From positions 1 through 64,000 of the forward strand of contig UQBG01000002.1 in assembly GCA_900539185.1 (NCBI GenBank): a stretch of DNA of 64,000 bases. The letters run 5' to 3'. The DNA comes from an uncultured Clostridium sp. GTDB taxonomy: Bacteria; Bacillota; Clostridia; Lachnospirales; Lachnospiraceae. Every line of letters starts with the position of its first letter. The first letter of the stretch is position 1. The position numbers and the translations under genes are program-made. This document shows positions 1 through 9,187 of the stretch, piece after piece. The notes below the pieces were generated by a model, which saw only the letters and a program-made list of their open reading frames with translations, had not been told where the DNA came from and made no database searches.

Positions 1-38
1 GAACGTTGATTTTTCAACATTCCCGGTTTTGAGTTTAC

Positions 39-121
39 TGCCGGCAGCGGGACTTGAACCCGCACGCGGTTGCCCGCAACAGATTTTGAGTCTGCCTCGT
101 CTGCCATTCCGACACGCCGGC
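39..121 (-). tRNA. tRNA-Leu (anticodon CAA)
   Basis: On the minus strand the sequence folds as a class II tRNA. The acceptor stem GCCGGCG pairs with TGCCGGC with one G-U pair, the anticodon stem GCAGA/TCTGT encloses loop CTCAAAA (anticodon CAA, reading UUG), a long variable arm is present, and the T arm GCGGG-TTCAAGT-CCCGC is intact. The discriminator is A, as expected for leucine. The 3' CCA is not encoded. Confidence 0.95.
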
Positions 122-196
122 ATGAAATCATAAGACTTCTTATGGCACTTACGCACCAACAGTTGATAGTATATATGATTCCACCGTAATTGTCAA

Positions 197-1027
197 TTAC
201 TTTCTTCGACCAAACAGGCGAAGAATCTTCAGTAAGAGATTTACAAAGTCCAGATACAGGTTCATACCGCCTGCCAGTCCGATCCCCCAGATCGGGCGTT
301 GCAGATCCTGCTCTGCTTCTCCGGTGATTCTCTTAATATCAAAGGCTGTAATTCCTATAAACAACAGGATACCGAAAATACAGATAAATAGATCCAGCAC
401 TGACCACTGAAAGATCAGATATATGACACTGAGTGCAATCAGTGCAAATAATCCCATAATCATCGAAGTCTGAAGACCGCTCAGATCTTTTTTTACGATC
501 AGTGCCACCAGAGCCGTTCCACCAAAGATCAGTGTCGTAACCAGAAAAATTCCTAAAACAGACTGTGGTGCATAGGTCAAAAAGATACTCATAAAAGTCG
601 TTCCGTTGGCCAATGCAAACAGGCAGTAGCAGATCACTGCCGCTACCATATTTTCCTTCTGTATCATCTTGTCCGTAACAAATACCATAGCAAACTCCAG
701 AATGACGGAACCGACTATCATCGGAACGATCAACGATGGAACAAACGCCATCACTACCAGTCCGACCAATGCCGCTACTGTAGACAGAAACAGTCCGCCA
801 CACATAACGGCCAGACTGATTACCAGTGCCGTCTTTTTTCGACTCGTAACAGAGGTGGTCCCATTATACAGATTTGCCTGCATGCCATTCCCCGCATTTT
901 GCATCTGCGCGCCTGCATATTCCACCCCATTTAACCGATAGCCCTGTGAAGTTGTCGTTTGTCCTGCCTGCGGCGCCGGTTGCATATCATCCTCCAACCG
1001 GAATCCGTATGGATTATTTTCTCCCAT
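197..1027 (-). CDS. Bax inhibitor-1 / YccA family membrane protein
   Basis: This 276-residue protein has a polar, Gly/Gln/Asn-rich cytoplasmic N-terminus of about 65 residues followed by six or seven hydrophobic segments. It ends in the family-typical YLDFVNLLLKILRLFG motif. Members of the BI-1/TMBIM family act as calcium leak channels or quality-control partners of membrane proteases, but the bacterial role is not settled. It starts 12 bases after the sortase B gene behind AGGAGG, so the two are probably one transcript. Family assignment is firm; any function beyond that is inference. Confidence 0.9.
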   Translation of the reverse strand: MGENNPYGFRLEDDMQPAPQAGQTTTSQGYRLNGVEYAGAQMQNAGNGMQANLYNGTTSVTSRKKTALVISLAVMCGGLFLSTVAALVGLVVMAFVPSLIVPMIVGSVILEFAMVFVTDKMIQKENMVAAVICYCLFALANGTTFMSIFLTYAPQSVLGIFLVTTLIFGGTALVALIVKKDLSGLQTSMIMGLFALIALSVIYLIFQWSVLDLFICIFGILLFIGITAFDIKRITGEAEQDLQRPIWGIGLAGGMNLYLDFVNLLLKILRLFGRRK

Positions 1028-1039
1028 ATCCGTTTCCTC

Positions 1040-1879
1040 CTATTCTTCTACTTTGCGTGCTACCACCGCGAATCGTCCATTCTCCGTATGATAGGCACAG
1101 GTAGATAACGTAATCAATGTGTCACCGTAGTTTGCCGTTGTATCAATCTCATACGGCGTCAATGCTTTCACCTGCTCTACATATGCATCAAATGCATCTT
1201 CATCCTCTGCATCAAAGAACTCATAATACTTAAAATGTGTCTCATCCTCTTCCGGATAGATCTCAGAATAAAAGGCAGCTATCACTTCATAGGTTCCGTC
1301 TCCATCCAGCGTATCAAACCGAATCTGCGTATGTTCCTTGTAAAAATCCTCTGAATGATACTTCAGGATCCCGGCAAACATCGTTCCGGCCTTCATATTA
1401 TGCCCATATATCATCAGATTTGATGTTGCGTCCTCACCGATTCTGCATTGATTATCTAAAAACGGAAGACCGGATCCATCATATTCTCCATCAAAATTCC
1501 GATGAATATAGTATTCATTTTCTTCCATATTCTGCATCACCGGATAATCGACCTTTGTATCCGGTATTGTGATCCATCCTATAAAATCCGGATTTTCCTC
1601 ATATAAATCCGCATATTTTGCCTGAATCATACGACCATTCACTTCTACCATAGCAGGTTCCCGGCCATCTTCCTCTGCCTGATCTGTCTGTATCAGTTCT
1701 TTCAGATTCTGAACCTGGTTCTGGCCCTTTTGGCTCTTCCAAAAATAATTTCCCAGATAAAGCAGACACCCCAGTGCCACACACAGACATAATGCACTTA
1801 ACACTCTACGCAAAATCCGGTTGCCGCCCGCCTTCTCTGTTCCGGTTGTCTCCGATTCTCTGTTTTCTGTCTTCTTCAT
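1040..1879 (-). CDS. srtB: Class B sortase
   Basis: This 279-residue transpeptidase is anchored by one N-terminal membrane segment at about residues 23-47. The sortase catalytic triad is visible: His160 in MIYGHNM, Cys261 in TLSTC and Arg269 in NGRF. The WITIPDTKVDYPVMQ and YIHRNFDG motifs are typical of class B. Such enzymes attach surface proteins or assemble pilins by cleaving a C-terminal sorting signal. No sorting-signal substrate lies in this window, so the target is unknown. It is the first gene of a two-gene unit with the BI-1 family protein. A hairpin separates it from the upstream NUDIX gene. Confidence 0.92.
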   Translation of the reverse strand: MKKTENRESETTGTEKAGGNRILRRVLSALCLCVALGCLLYLGNYFWKSQKGQNQVQNLKELIQTDQAEEDGREPAMVEVNGRMIQAKYADLYEENPDFIGWITIPDTKVDYPVMQNMEENEYYIHRNFDGEYDGSGLPFLDNQCRIGEDATSNLMIYGHNMKAGTMFAGILKYHSEDFYKEHTQIRFDTLDGDGTYEVIAAFYSEIYPEEDETHFKYYEFFDAEDEDAFDAYVEQVKALTPYEIDTTANYGDTLITLSTCAYHTENGRFAVVARKVEE

Positions 1880-1912
1880 AATATGCTCCCACCTATATTA
1901 AGTCTGCTACGT

Positions 1913-1938
1913 AAAAAGAGGCTTATCTGCCTCTTTTT
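1913..1938 (-). terminator. Rho-independent terminator after the NUDIX gene
   Basis: AAAAAGAGGC (1913-1922) and GCCTCTTTTT (1929-1938) form a perfect 10-bp inverted repeat with loop TTATCT. Its A/T outer part supplies a U tract in either direction. The stop codon of the NUDIX gene lies inside the first arm, so this is most simply the terminator of the long ruvA-to-NUDIX operon. Confidence 0.85.
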
Positions 1939-2389
1939 ATAAATACTTCCTGTTTCCCCACTGATTACTGCGTTTCAGTTCCATATACTCTGCATATGCC
2001 TGATCCAGTATCTGCTTCTCATTTGGAAACTTTAACAAATGATATGCCTCATGGTACTTATAATACCCGGAATCCATGAAATATTCTTCTCTTTGTGGTT
2101 TGCTGTAATAACTATCAGCCATCATAAGATACCAGTGTACATCCTTATTTACAACATCCGATGCCACATTAAATGTATAATTGCTCTTTCCGATGTACTT
2201 AATAATGGTTGCCTGTACGCCAGTTTCTTCCTGTACCTCACGCAAAGCGGTCTGGGCATGTTCCTCGCCCTTCTCCACCGTTCCCTTCGGCAACACCCAG
2301 CCTTCATACTTATTCCTGTAATTTTTATACAGCAGCAGGATCTTACCCCGGAATATTACCACACCTCCACAGCTTGTTGCCTCAATCAT
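1937..2389 (-). CDS. NUDIX hydrolase
   Basis: This 150-residue protein carries a complete Nudix box at residues 36-58: Gly36, then the REVQEETG core with its metal-binding glutamates. The compact size and the KYEGWVLPKG lead-in resemble MutT/Ap4A-type hydrolases that remove nucleoside diphosphate derivatives. The exact substrate cannot be read from sequence. The start has a clear AGGAGG site. It is the last gene of the ruvA-to-NUDIX run, 67 bases after the PBP gene, and is followed immediately by a terminator. Confidence 0.9.
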   Translation of the reverse strand: MIEATSCGGVVIFRGKILLLYKNYRNKYEGWVLPKGTVEKGEEHAQTALREVQEETGVQATIIKYIGKSNYTFNVASDVVNKDVHWYLMMADSYYSKPQREEYFMDSGYYKYHEAYHLLKFPNEKQILDQAYAEYMELKRSNQWGNRKYL

Positions 2390-2456
2390 TGCAATTCCTC
2401 CTGGTGTGACTTACTATCGTGATAAGTATAGCAAGATTCCCTTTCATTTTCAACCA

Positions 2457-3944
2457 TTATTGATAATAGGCATCGAAAATCTGTCTGGCAACACTCGTTG
2501 CTCTTACACCCGAAACATCTGCTTCTTCAATCACTACACATACTACAATATCCGGGTTTTCTACATTCGAGAATCCCACAAACCAAGAGTGTGACTGTCC
2601 CTCAGCATTATACTCTGCGGTTCCGGTTTTTCCGGCTACCGAATACGCCTCGGTATTCACACCGTATCCGGTTCCGTAGTCTACAACACCCTCCAGCAGT
2701 TCTGTCAGTTCCTGCGCCTCCTGGGCACTCATCAGCCGCTTATATGCCGATGGAGAAAACCGTTTCACATTGACTCCCTCATAGTTCTGGATACTATCCA
2801 CGATATAGGGCTTCATCATAACTCCACCATTTGCCACCGTCGCCATGATCATTGCATTATGCAACGGTGAAATCAGGGTATCCCCCTGCCCGATCACAGT
2901 CTGCGGAATCTGGGACGGATCACTGTTTCCGTCCAGCACAAAGCTGCTCTGCTTGTATACTCCACCGTACGGCAGACTCTTGTTAAACAGAAAATCTTCG
3001 CATAAGCTATGAAACTTATCCATATCCAGCGAGGTTCCGATATTTGAAAAAGATGTATTACAGGAAAATGCAAGCGAATCTGCCAGATCCTCTTCTCCAT
3101 GAACCGTACTGTTATAACAATGGATCGTAACGCTATTAAAGACACCCTCTCCTTCACAGGTATAGCGATAGTTCCGCCAGTTCACATTTTCACGCAGAAA
3201 CTCCAGTGTCGTCAATGTCTTAAAGGTCGACCCCGGTGGATAACTTCCCTGTGTTGTCCGGTTTAGCAGAATCGTATTATCGGCTGCGGTTCCTTCTGTC
3301 ACAGATGCCCAGATACTGTCGATATCATTGGGATTAAAGTCCGGCTTTGATACCATAGCCAGAATCTTTCCCGTATCCGGCTCCATAACAACCACAGCTC
3401 CCTTTGCATATCCCATTGCATTATATGCTGCTATCTGTAGTTTAGAATCTAACGTCGTTACAACGGTATTGCCCATATTTTTCTCGTCCCGCAGTGCATT
3501 CCCGGTTCGTTCAAAAATATTCGCATCCGACGTCAGAAGATAATAATTCGCCGTCAGTTCTATACCGGCCTTTCCATTGGTTGAATATCCCACTGCATGA
3601 GCAAACTGACTGCCATACGGATAATATCTGGTATAGCTTCCATCATCCGCATATTGATTGGTTGCCAGCACCTGTCCGTCACTCGATACGATATCTCCGC
3701 GGATCACATGGTCTGCCAGCTTATCCAGACGGGCGTTATAAGAGCTTGCGATCACATTCTCACTGTCAAAAATCATAAACTTACAAATGTACAGGATCAT
3801 CAGAAAGAAGACTCCGGCAAATACATAGGTCATCAACAGAATCGGTCTATTGGCTATTTTGTTTTTTTCGTTTCGGCGCTTTTCCTGCTGCAGAAACTCT
3901 TGCGGGCTCTTCTTCCCGGAGGATCTTTTCTCTTTCTCGCTCAA
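2457..3944 (-). CDS. Class B penicillin-binding protein (transpeptidase)
   Basis: This 495-residue protein has a charged cytoplasmic N-terminus, one membrane anchor at about residues 36-57 and a penicillin-binding transpeptidase domain. The three active-site motifs are present: STFK at 239-242 (catalytic Ser239), SCN at 294-296 and KTGT at 439-442. It cross-links peptidoglycan and probably works with the FtsW/RodA-type glycosyltransferase encoded just upstream, as in known SEDS-bPBP pairs. The start is TTG at 3944, preceded by AAGGAGG nine bases away and lying 98 bases inside the ftsW/rodA frame. The long overlap suggests coupled translation. The protein is shorter than typical PBP2/PBP3 and lacks PASTA domains. 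Confidence 0.9.
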   Translation of the reverse strand: MSEKEKRSSGKKSPQEFLQQEKRRNEKNKIANRPILLMTYVFAGVFFLMILYICKFMIFDSENVIASSYNARLDKLADHVIRGDIVSSDGQVLATNQYADDGSYTRYYPYGSQFAHAVGYSTNGKAGIELTANYYLLTSDANIFERTGNALRDEKNMGNTVVTTLDSKLQIAAYNAMGYAKGAVVVMEPDTGKILAMVSKPDFNPNDIDSIWASVTEGTAADNTILLNRTTQGSYPPGSTFKTLTTLEFLRENVNWRNYRYTCEGEGVFNSVTIHCYNSTVHGEEDLADSLAFSCNTSFSNIGTSLDMDKFHSLCEDFLFNKSLPYGGVYKQSSFVLDGNSDPSQIPQTVIGQGDTLISPLHNAMIMATVANGGVMMKPYIVDSIQNYEGVNVKRFSPSAYKRLMSAQEAQELTELLEGVVDYGTGYGVNTEAYSVAGKTGTAEYNAEGQSHSWFVGFSNVENPDIVVCVVIEEADVSGVRATSVARQIFDAYYQ

Positions 3945-5307
3945 CCTTCTCTGCCTCCTTGCTTGATATCATATATATGCCCTGCACGATCTGAAAGATA
4001 ATCAGGGTACTGGTAATCGAACTCAGTCCATAGCTGACCAGCGGTAGCGTCACTCCTGTCGACGGTATAAACTTCGTAGCTCCTCCGATATTCAGTAATA
4101 CCTGGAAGATATAACAAACTGCGAATCCAAACGCCATGTTTTTATAAAAGGACCGTTTACACTTCATGGCTATATTCACAAATCCGATAAATACACTAAA
4201 GCAGATCAGTATCACGATCAACGCGACCAGTACCCCCATCTCCTCCGCAATTACAGAAAAAATAAAGTCACTTTCACGAACCGGGATCGCCTGCGGCATC
4301 CCTTCATCCAGACCGGATCCAAACCAGCCGCCGGAGCCGATTGCAAATAAGGACTGTGCAATCTGCCACCCACTGTTTTCAATATCGCTCCATGGATCGA
4401 TCCAGTTATTGACTCGAACCATGACATGCTGAAACAACTTCTGACGGAACAGCAGGAACGCCAATGCTCCTGCTATACAGGCGCCTCCGATGCACCCAAA
4501 GAAGTACATTGGTCTTCGGGTTGCTATGTATAGCATCGTCACATAGATAACGAAGAAAATCAGGGCTCCACCCAGATCCTTCTCTAAAACCAGAACTCCG
4601 ATATGTGCAACCGCAAATCCGGTTGCGATCAATACCTGTCGGAACTCTGTACTCTTCGCCAGTATACTGGCCACAAAAAATACAAACAGAATCTTCACAA
4701 ACTCCGATGGCTGCAGCGACAATGTATAATCAGCGGTTCCGATTGACAGCCAGTTTCTGGCTCCGCCCTGTGTCACTCCATGGATAAAGCCCTCTCCGGG
4801 GATAAAGACTGTCAACAGCCCGATGATTCCCAGAACGCCATATACCAGATAGTAGTTTCGCAGCTTCCGATACCGCATCATAATAACCGGAATGAAGCTA
4901 ACGGTCAACAGCGTCACCGTAGAGATCAGGAACTGTTTCAGTGCCAGACTGAAATTAATCCTTGTCAGCATTGTATATCCCAGAAGCAAAAGGAAACACA
5001 TATTATTCGTAATCAATCTGGACGAATAGGTATACAAATGATGATACAATACCATATATAATGCCGCTACGAGAATTTCTCCTCCATATAGCAGCAGCAC
5101 CTTCATGGAATCATCTGCATCTGCCTTCAGGAACAGAACCAGATACCACAGAAAATGAATACTAAAGATTAATACGATCTGCTTCGTGAGCTTCTTATTC
5201 TGAACCTCTTTATCTGTAGATTTGAAAATACTGAAACAAAGCCAGCCGTAGATTGCCAACAGTATAATACTGATATATTGTGCTATGATCGTAATGACAG
5301 TTATCAT
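3847..5307 (-). CDS. FtsW/RodA/SpoVE family SEDS glycosyltransferase
   Basis: This 486-residue polytopic membrane protein has about ten hydrophobic segments. It contains SEDS signatures such as ARNWLSIG, LQPSEFVKI, DLGGALIFF, GWFGSGLDEG, ESDFIFSVIAEEMG and the C-terminal FIPSTGVTLPLVSYGLSS. SEDS proteins polymerise lipid II into glycan strands together with a class B PBP, here the next gene. The long basic C-terminal tail (EREREKILREEEPARV...) is encoded in the region that also carries the PBP start. The gene begins five bases after the U32 gene. Whether it serves division, elongation or sporulation cannot be decided; co-transcription with zapA hints at division. Confidence 0.92.
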   Translation of the reverse strand: MITVITIIAQYISIILLAIYGWLCFSIFKSTDKEVQNKKLTKQIVLIFSIHFLWYLVLFLKADADDSMKVLLLYGGEILVAALYMVLYHHLYTYSSRLITNNMCFLLLLGYTMLTRINFSLALKQFLISTVTLLTVSFIPVIMMRYRKLRNYYLVYGVLGIIGLLTVFIPGEGFIHGVTQGGARNWLSIGTADYTLSLQPSEFVKILFVFFVASILAKSTEFRQVLIATGFAVAHIGVLVLEKDLGGALIFFVIYVTMLYIATRRPMYFFGCIGGACIAGALAFLLFRQKLFQHVMVRVNNWIDPWSDIENSGWQIAQSLFAIGSGGWFGSGLDEGMPQAIPVRESDFIFSVIAEEMGVLVALIVILICFSVFIGFVNIAMKCKRSFYKNMAFGFAVCYIFQVLLNIGGATKFIPSTGVTLPLVSYGLSSITSTLIIFQIVQGIYMISSKEAEKVEREREKILREEEPARVSAAGKAPKRKKQNSQ

Positions 5308-5312
5308 AGTTC

Positions 5313-7715
5313 CTACTCAATTCCTTTCTCATAATGTCCGGTCTGTCCTTTTGCAGCCGGAACTCCCTCCAGTATATTTTCAGTCTCACCGGTGCCCTCA
5401 TCCGTCAGAACAATCCGATATCCCCGGACATTCGGATTCTTCTGTTCCGACCGAAACGCAAACAGATCGATCGGTTGCTCCAGATATATCACATTATAGC
5501 AATACTTGCAGATTGCCCGTGCCTGCAGGCGATCTCCATGAGCATTGTGCATGACTCGCGCCTGCTTCTTATGATTACACCCATCCGTATTCTGAACGCT
5601 ACACTGTGCTGTCACCATAACCGGCTGTCTGCCGTACAGAATCCATTCCCAGGACTGCTCCGGTGTCTTTTCTGTCAGCATCCGGAGCTCCCCGCCTGTT
5701 AATTCTACCGGAAGTGTCAGAATCGCTTCTGCACTCTTTATACCCTGTAGCCCCTGAGCACAAACCTCTGCGCTGACAGAATTATACGCATATAGGTTAT
5801 AGTCACAAACCACCGGTACCTCCGGCATATGGTGTCTCAAAAAGCCCAATTCATCATATGTCCGTACAACATACCCATCGGCTGACAGATTTCTTAGTTG
5901 TAGAAATTCTGCTTCCATCTCTATGCGAAAGCATCTTGGAAGGCTCACATATGCCAGCTTCTTTCGTTCATGGATTCGCCAAATCAACGATTCCAGTTCG
6001 GATACGGTATATTCTTCCAGTTCCAGATCGATCCGATCGACTCCGGCAGACCGTAACGCTACCTTTAGCTGTTCTTCCCTTCGAACAGAAACCGCCAGAT
6101 ACGGCTTCTTCTCCGGGTTCATCTTTTCAGGCTGCATTTCACCAACCACAGTCCGTTCTGATTCATATTTCTGATGTAGTCTATCTATGCAGGTATCCAC
6201 GGAAAGTTCTGTAGCACCAGACCGTCTGTCGGTCGAAAGCAGTGCTTCCTTCAGTTCCTGTACCGCCTGTCTCCGCAGTTCATTAAACTCTTTCATCGAG
6301 TAAAAGCAATCGGAATCCATATCGACCTTTACCGCCTCTGCCTGAAACGGAGTATCTCCCAGCTTCTGCAGCTTCTCTCGTATATCTGCTTCTTGAAGCG
6401 GATGACTCTTTGCCGCTTCTACAACACCACCGACTACAGATACACAGACATCCTGACACCTGATATCTATCTTAGCAGATTGGTCTTTCTTCAACGTAAC
6501 GGAAATATGAATCTTTTCTTTCAATTCTCTTGCAGAATTCTCCGCAAGCAGTTGATCACACAATGCGTGATTCTTTGTCCGGTATACCGGAATCCCCAAC
6601 CGGATCTGCCGGATCTGCCGTCCGTTTAATGTCAGTCTGCTACCAGCCAAACCGTTCTCACCGGCCGTTAGTTCAATCTCTTTTCCCTGACCGGTACGGA
6701 GTTCCAGTACATCTCCCTTTGATACCGCTTCGGATAACTCCAGTGTTACCTTACCGCCATGAACAGCAACTACGGTTCCAACCGGTACCCCGTTATGATT
6801 TCCCCGGTCCATGGACATCATACCCTTGCCGTTTCGCTGATGGTAATATCCTTCTGTAAACCCTCCACGATTGAATATATCCGCAAGCTTTCTTTTTTCC
6901 TGCTCCAGTTCCTCCGTCTTGAAAGGCATCTGCTCCATATAACGATCTATGGCGTTTCGATACGCCTGAACAGCCGATATCACATACTCCGGCTTTTTCA
7001 TCCGTCCTTCGATCTTAAACGAGTCCACTCCTGCCTGTATCAACTCCGGAACCATCTCCAGTCCACACAGATCCTTCGGACTTAAAAAATAGCCCTGGCG
7101 TCCGCTCTCCAGGGTGTATAACTGCCGGCATGGCTGTGCACACCGTCCACGATTCCCACTTCTTCCACCAATCATACTACTGAGCAGACATTCGCCGGAA
7201 TAAGCATAACACAGAGCACCATGAACAAACACCTCCATCTCCAGTCCGGTGTTTTCCTTCATCCTGCGGATTTCTTCCAGACTCAGTTCCCTGGCCGGAA
7301 CCACTCTGGTTACTCCCATCTGCTTCAGTCCTTCAACACCATATGCAGTCGTGAGTGACATCTGCGTGCTGGCATGAATCTCCATCTCCGGAAATGCCTC
7401 ATGAATATAGGCAACCGCTCCCAGATCCTGTACAATCACCGCATCCAGACCTGCTGCATACAGCTTCTCCAGATAGGAAAAAAGTCCGTCAATCTCTTTC
7501 TCCTTCATCAGTGTATTAACTGTCAGATATAACCGTTTATGATGAAGCTTACTGTATTCGATTCCCTGTATCAGTTCCTGTTCGGACAGATTCGCTGCAT
7601 AGGCTCTTGCCCCATACATTTGTCCGCCCAGATAGACTGCATCAGCACCCGCCTGAAACGCTTCTTTCATGATTTCAAGCGATCCTGCCGGTGCCAGTAT
7701 CTCTACTCCTGCCAC
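5313..7715 (-). CDS. Peptidase U32 family protein with C-terminal extension (RlhA-like candidate)
   Basis: This 800-residue protein has an N-terminal U32 domain (LAPAGSLEIMKEAFQAGADAV and, near residues 165-195, the cysteine-rich ECLLSSMIGGRSGNRGRCAQPC motif). A long C-terminal part fits the U32-associated DUF3656 arrangement. Proteins of this architecture include RlhA, which hydroxylates a cytidine of 23S rRNA, although the family is still often labelled collagenase-like protease. Further cysteines near the C-terminus (CKYCYNVIYLEQP) may bind metal or an Fe-S cluster. The start is GTG, overlapping the zapA stop by one base (TAGTG). RNA modification is favoured over proteolysis from family knowledge. 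Confidence 0.85.
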   Translation of the reverse strand: MAGVEILAPAGSLEIMKEAFQAGADAVYLGGQMYGARAYAANLSEQELIQGIEYSKLHHKRLYLTVNTLMKEKEIDGLFSYLEKLYAAGLDAVIVQDLGAVAYIHEAFPEMEIHASTQMSLTTAYGVEGLKQMGVTRVVPARELSLEEIRRMKENTGLEMEVFVHGALCYAYSGECLLSSMIGGRSGNRGRCAQPCRQLYTLESGRQGYFLSPKDLCGLEMVPELIQAGVDSFKIEGRMKKPEYVISAVQAYRNAIDRYMEQMPFKTEELEQEKRKLADIFNRGGFTEGYYHQRNGKGMMSMDRGNHNGVPVGTVVAVHGGKVTLELSEAVSKGDVLELRTGQGKEIELTAGENGLAGSRLTLNGRQIRQIRLGIPVYRTKNHALCDQLLAENSARELKEKIHISVTLKKDQSAKIDIRCQDVCVSVVGGVVEAAKSHPLQEADIREKLQKLGDTPFQAEAVKVDMDSDCFYSMKEFNELRRQAVQELKEALLSTDRRSGATELSVDTCIDRLHQKYESERTVVGEMQPEKMNPEKKPYLAVSVRREEQLKVALRSAGVDRIDLELEEYTVSELESLIWRIHERKKLAYVSLPRCFRIEMEAEFLQLRNLSADGYVVRTYDELGFLRHHMPEVPVVCDYNLYAYNSVSAEVCAQGLQGIKSAEAILTLPVELTGGELRMLTEKTPEQSWEWILYGRQPVMVTAQCSVQNTDGCNHKKQARVMHNAHGDRLQARAICKYCYNVIYLEQPIDLFAFRSEQKNPNVRGYRIVLTDEGTGETENILEGVPAAKGQTGHYEKGIE

Positions 7716-8125
7716 TATTTTTCCGTACCCCGATTCTTCTCTGCCTCCAGTTGTATAATCTTTCTCTGTAAGGCATTTACCTGTTCCTTATATTCCTCTA
7801 CCAGTTTCAAAGCAGACTCCTGCTTGATTCTGGTCTCGATCACCTCATGACGCAGATCATAAAGCTGCTTTTCCTTCTCTCCTTCGACCTTGCCGGACTC
7901 CTCTGCCTGCTTCTTTGCTTTAAAGTAGTCATCGGCTATATTCAGTGCCAAAAGCACGCCCTGATACTCTGCGCTCAGCTTCCGATAATGCTCACTGCCC
8001 TTACATTCGGTTACCTTGTTATTAATATACATAGCGATACTCTGAAGATACTCCTCACTCTCATATCCGCTCAGGGTATACACTTTTCCATTAATCACTA
8101 CCGGTATATCATTCTTCTGTGCCAT
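7715..8125 (-). CDS. zapA: Cell division protein ZapA
   Basis: This 136-residue protein starts with the ZapA head motif (VVINGKVYTLSGYESEEYLQSIA). It continues into a long charged coiled coil from about residue 75 to the end. ZapA tetramers bind and bundle FtsZ filaments at the division site. It lies between ruvB (9 bases) and the U32 gene (1-base overlap), an arrangement seen in several Clostridia. It has a strong AGGAGGAG ribosome binding site. Length and motif make the call secure. Confidence 0.9.
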   Translation of the reverse strand: MAQKNDIPVVINGKVYTLSGYESEEYLQSIAMYINNKVTECKGSEHYRKLSAEYQGVLLALNIADDYFKAKKQAEESGKVEGEKEKQLYDLRHEVIETRIKQESALKLVEEYKEQVNALQRKIIQLEAEKNRGTEK

Positions 8126-8134
8126 ATGCTCCTC

Positions 8135-9145
8135 CTACTCTTCCTGACTGTTTCTATCTGTGATACCGAAATGTTCATAGCATAACGGTGTAACAACTCT
8201 TCCTCTTGGTGTCCGGTTTATAAATCCGTTCTTGATCAGATACGGTTCATATACATCCTCAATCGTTCCGGAATCTTCTCCGATCGCTGCCGCTAATGTA
8301 TCCAGCCCGACCGGTTTTCCCTGAAACTTCTCCATCATCGTCAGCAGAATCCGCCGATCCGTCTCATCCAGTCCCATGGAATCGACTTCTAATCGGTTCA
8401 ATGCCGTTCTGGCAATCTCATACGTAATTGCACCCTGATACTCTACCTCTGCGAAATCCCGTACCCGCTTCAGCAAGCGATTTGCCAGTCGCGGAGTTCC
8501 CCTAGAGCGTCTTGCGATCTCTGCCGCTCCGGCACTATCTAACGATATTCCCAGAACATATGCCGATCGTTCCAGAATCTCGGATAATTCCTCATTCGTA
8601 TAAAACTCCAGTCGATTCACAACTCCAAACCGATCCCGCAACGGTGCTGTCAGCATACCGGCTCTGGTCGTTGCACCGATCAATGTAAAATGCGGAAGCT
8701 CCAGTCGAATCGACCGGGCGGAAGCTCCCTTGCCGATCATAACGTCGATTGCAAAATCTTCCATCGCCGGATACAGCACCTCTTCCACCTGACGATTTAA
8801 CCGATGAATCTCATCAATAAAAAGCACATCATTCTCCGATAGATTATTCAGCACCGCTGCCAGTTCTCCCGGTTTTTCAATCGCCGGTCCGGAGGTGATC
8901 TTCAGATTCACCTTCAGTTCATTGGCTACAATCGATGCCAGCGTGGTTTTTCCCAGTCCCGGCGGTCCGTATAGCAACACATGATCAAGCGACTCTCCCC
9001 GCTGTCTGGCTGCTTCGATAAACACGCGAAGATTGTTCTTGACCTTTTCCTGACCAATATAGTCATCCAGATACTTTGGTCGAAGACTTCCCTCGATTCG
9101 GCTATCTTCCTCCGTATATTCCGTTGTTATCATTCTCTGATTCAT
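8135..9145 (-). CDS. ruvB: Holliday junction branch migration helicase RuvB
   Basis: This 336-residue AAA+ ATPase drives branch migration of Holliday junctions with RuvA. Visible motifs are Walker A GPPGLGKTT, Walker B LFIDEIHR, the sensor GATTRAG and the arginine-finger region APLRDRFG. The C-terminal winged helix ends in TPRGRVVTPLCYEHFG. Length matches the family. It follows ruvA by 42 bases in the same operon. Confidence 0.97.
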   Translation of the reverse strand: MNQRMITTEYTEEDSRIEGSLRPKYLDDYIGQEKVKNNLRVFIEAARQRGESLDHVLLYGPPGLGKTTLASIVANELKVNLKITSGPAIEKPGELAAVLNNLSENDVLFIDEIHRLNRQVEEVLYPAMEDFAIDVMIGKGASARSIRLELPHFTLIGATTRAGMLTAPLRDRFGVVNRLEFYTNEELSEILERSAYVLGISLDSAGAAEIARRSRGTPRLANRLLKRVRDFAEVEYQGAITYEIARTALNRLEVDSMGLDETDRRILLTMMEKFQGKPVGLDTLAAAIGEDSGTIEDVYEPYLIKNGFINRTPRGRVVTPLCYEHFGITDRNSQEE

Positions 9146-9187
9146 GAATGTATAAACCTGTCTCTCTTATTGTAATTTCTGTCTCCA

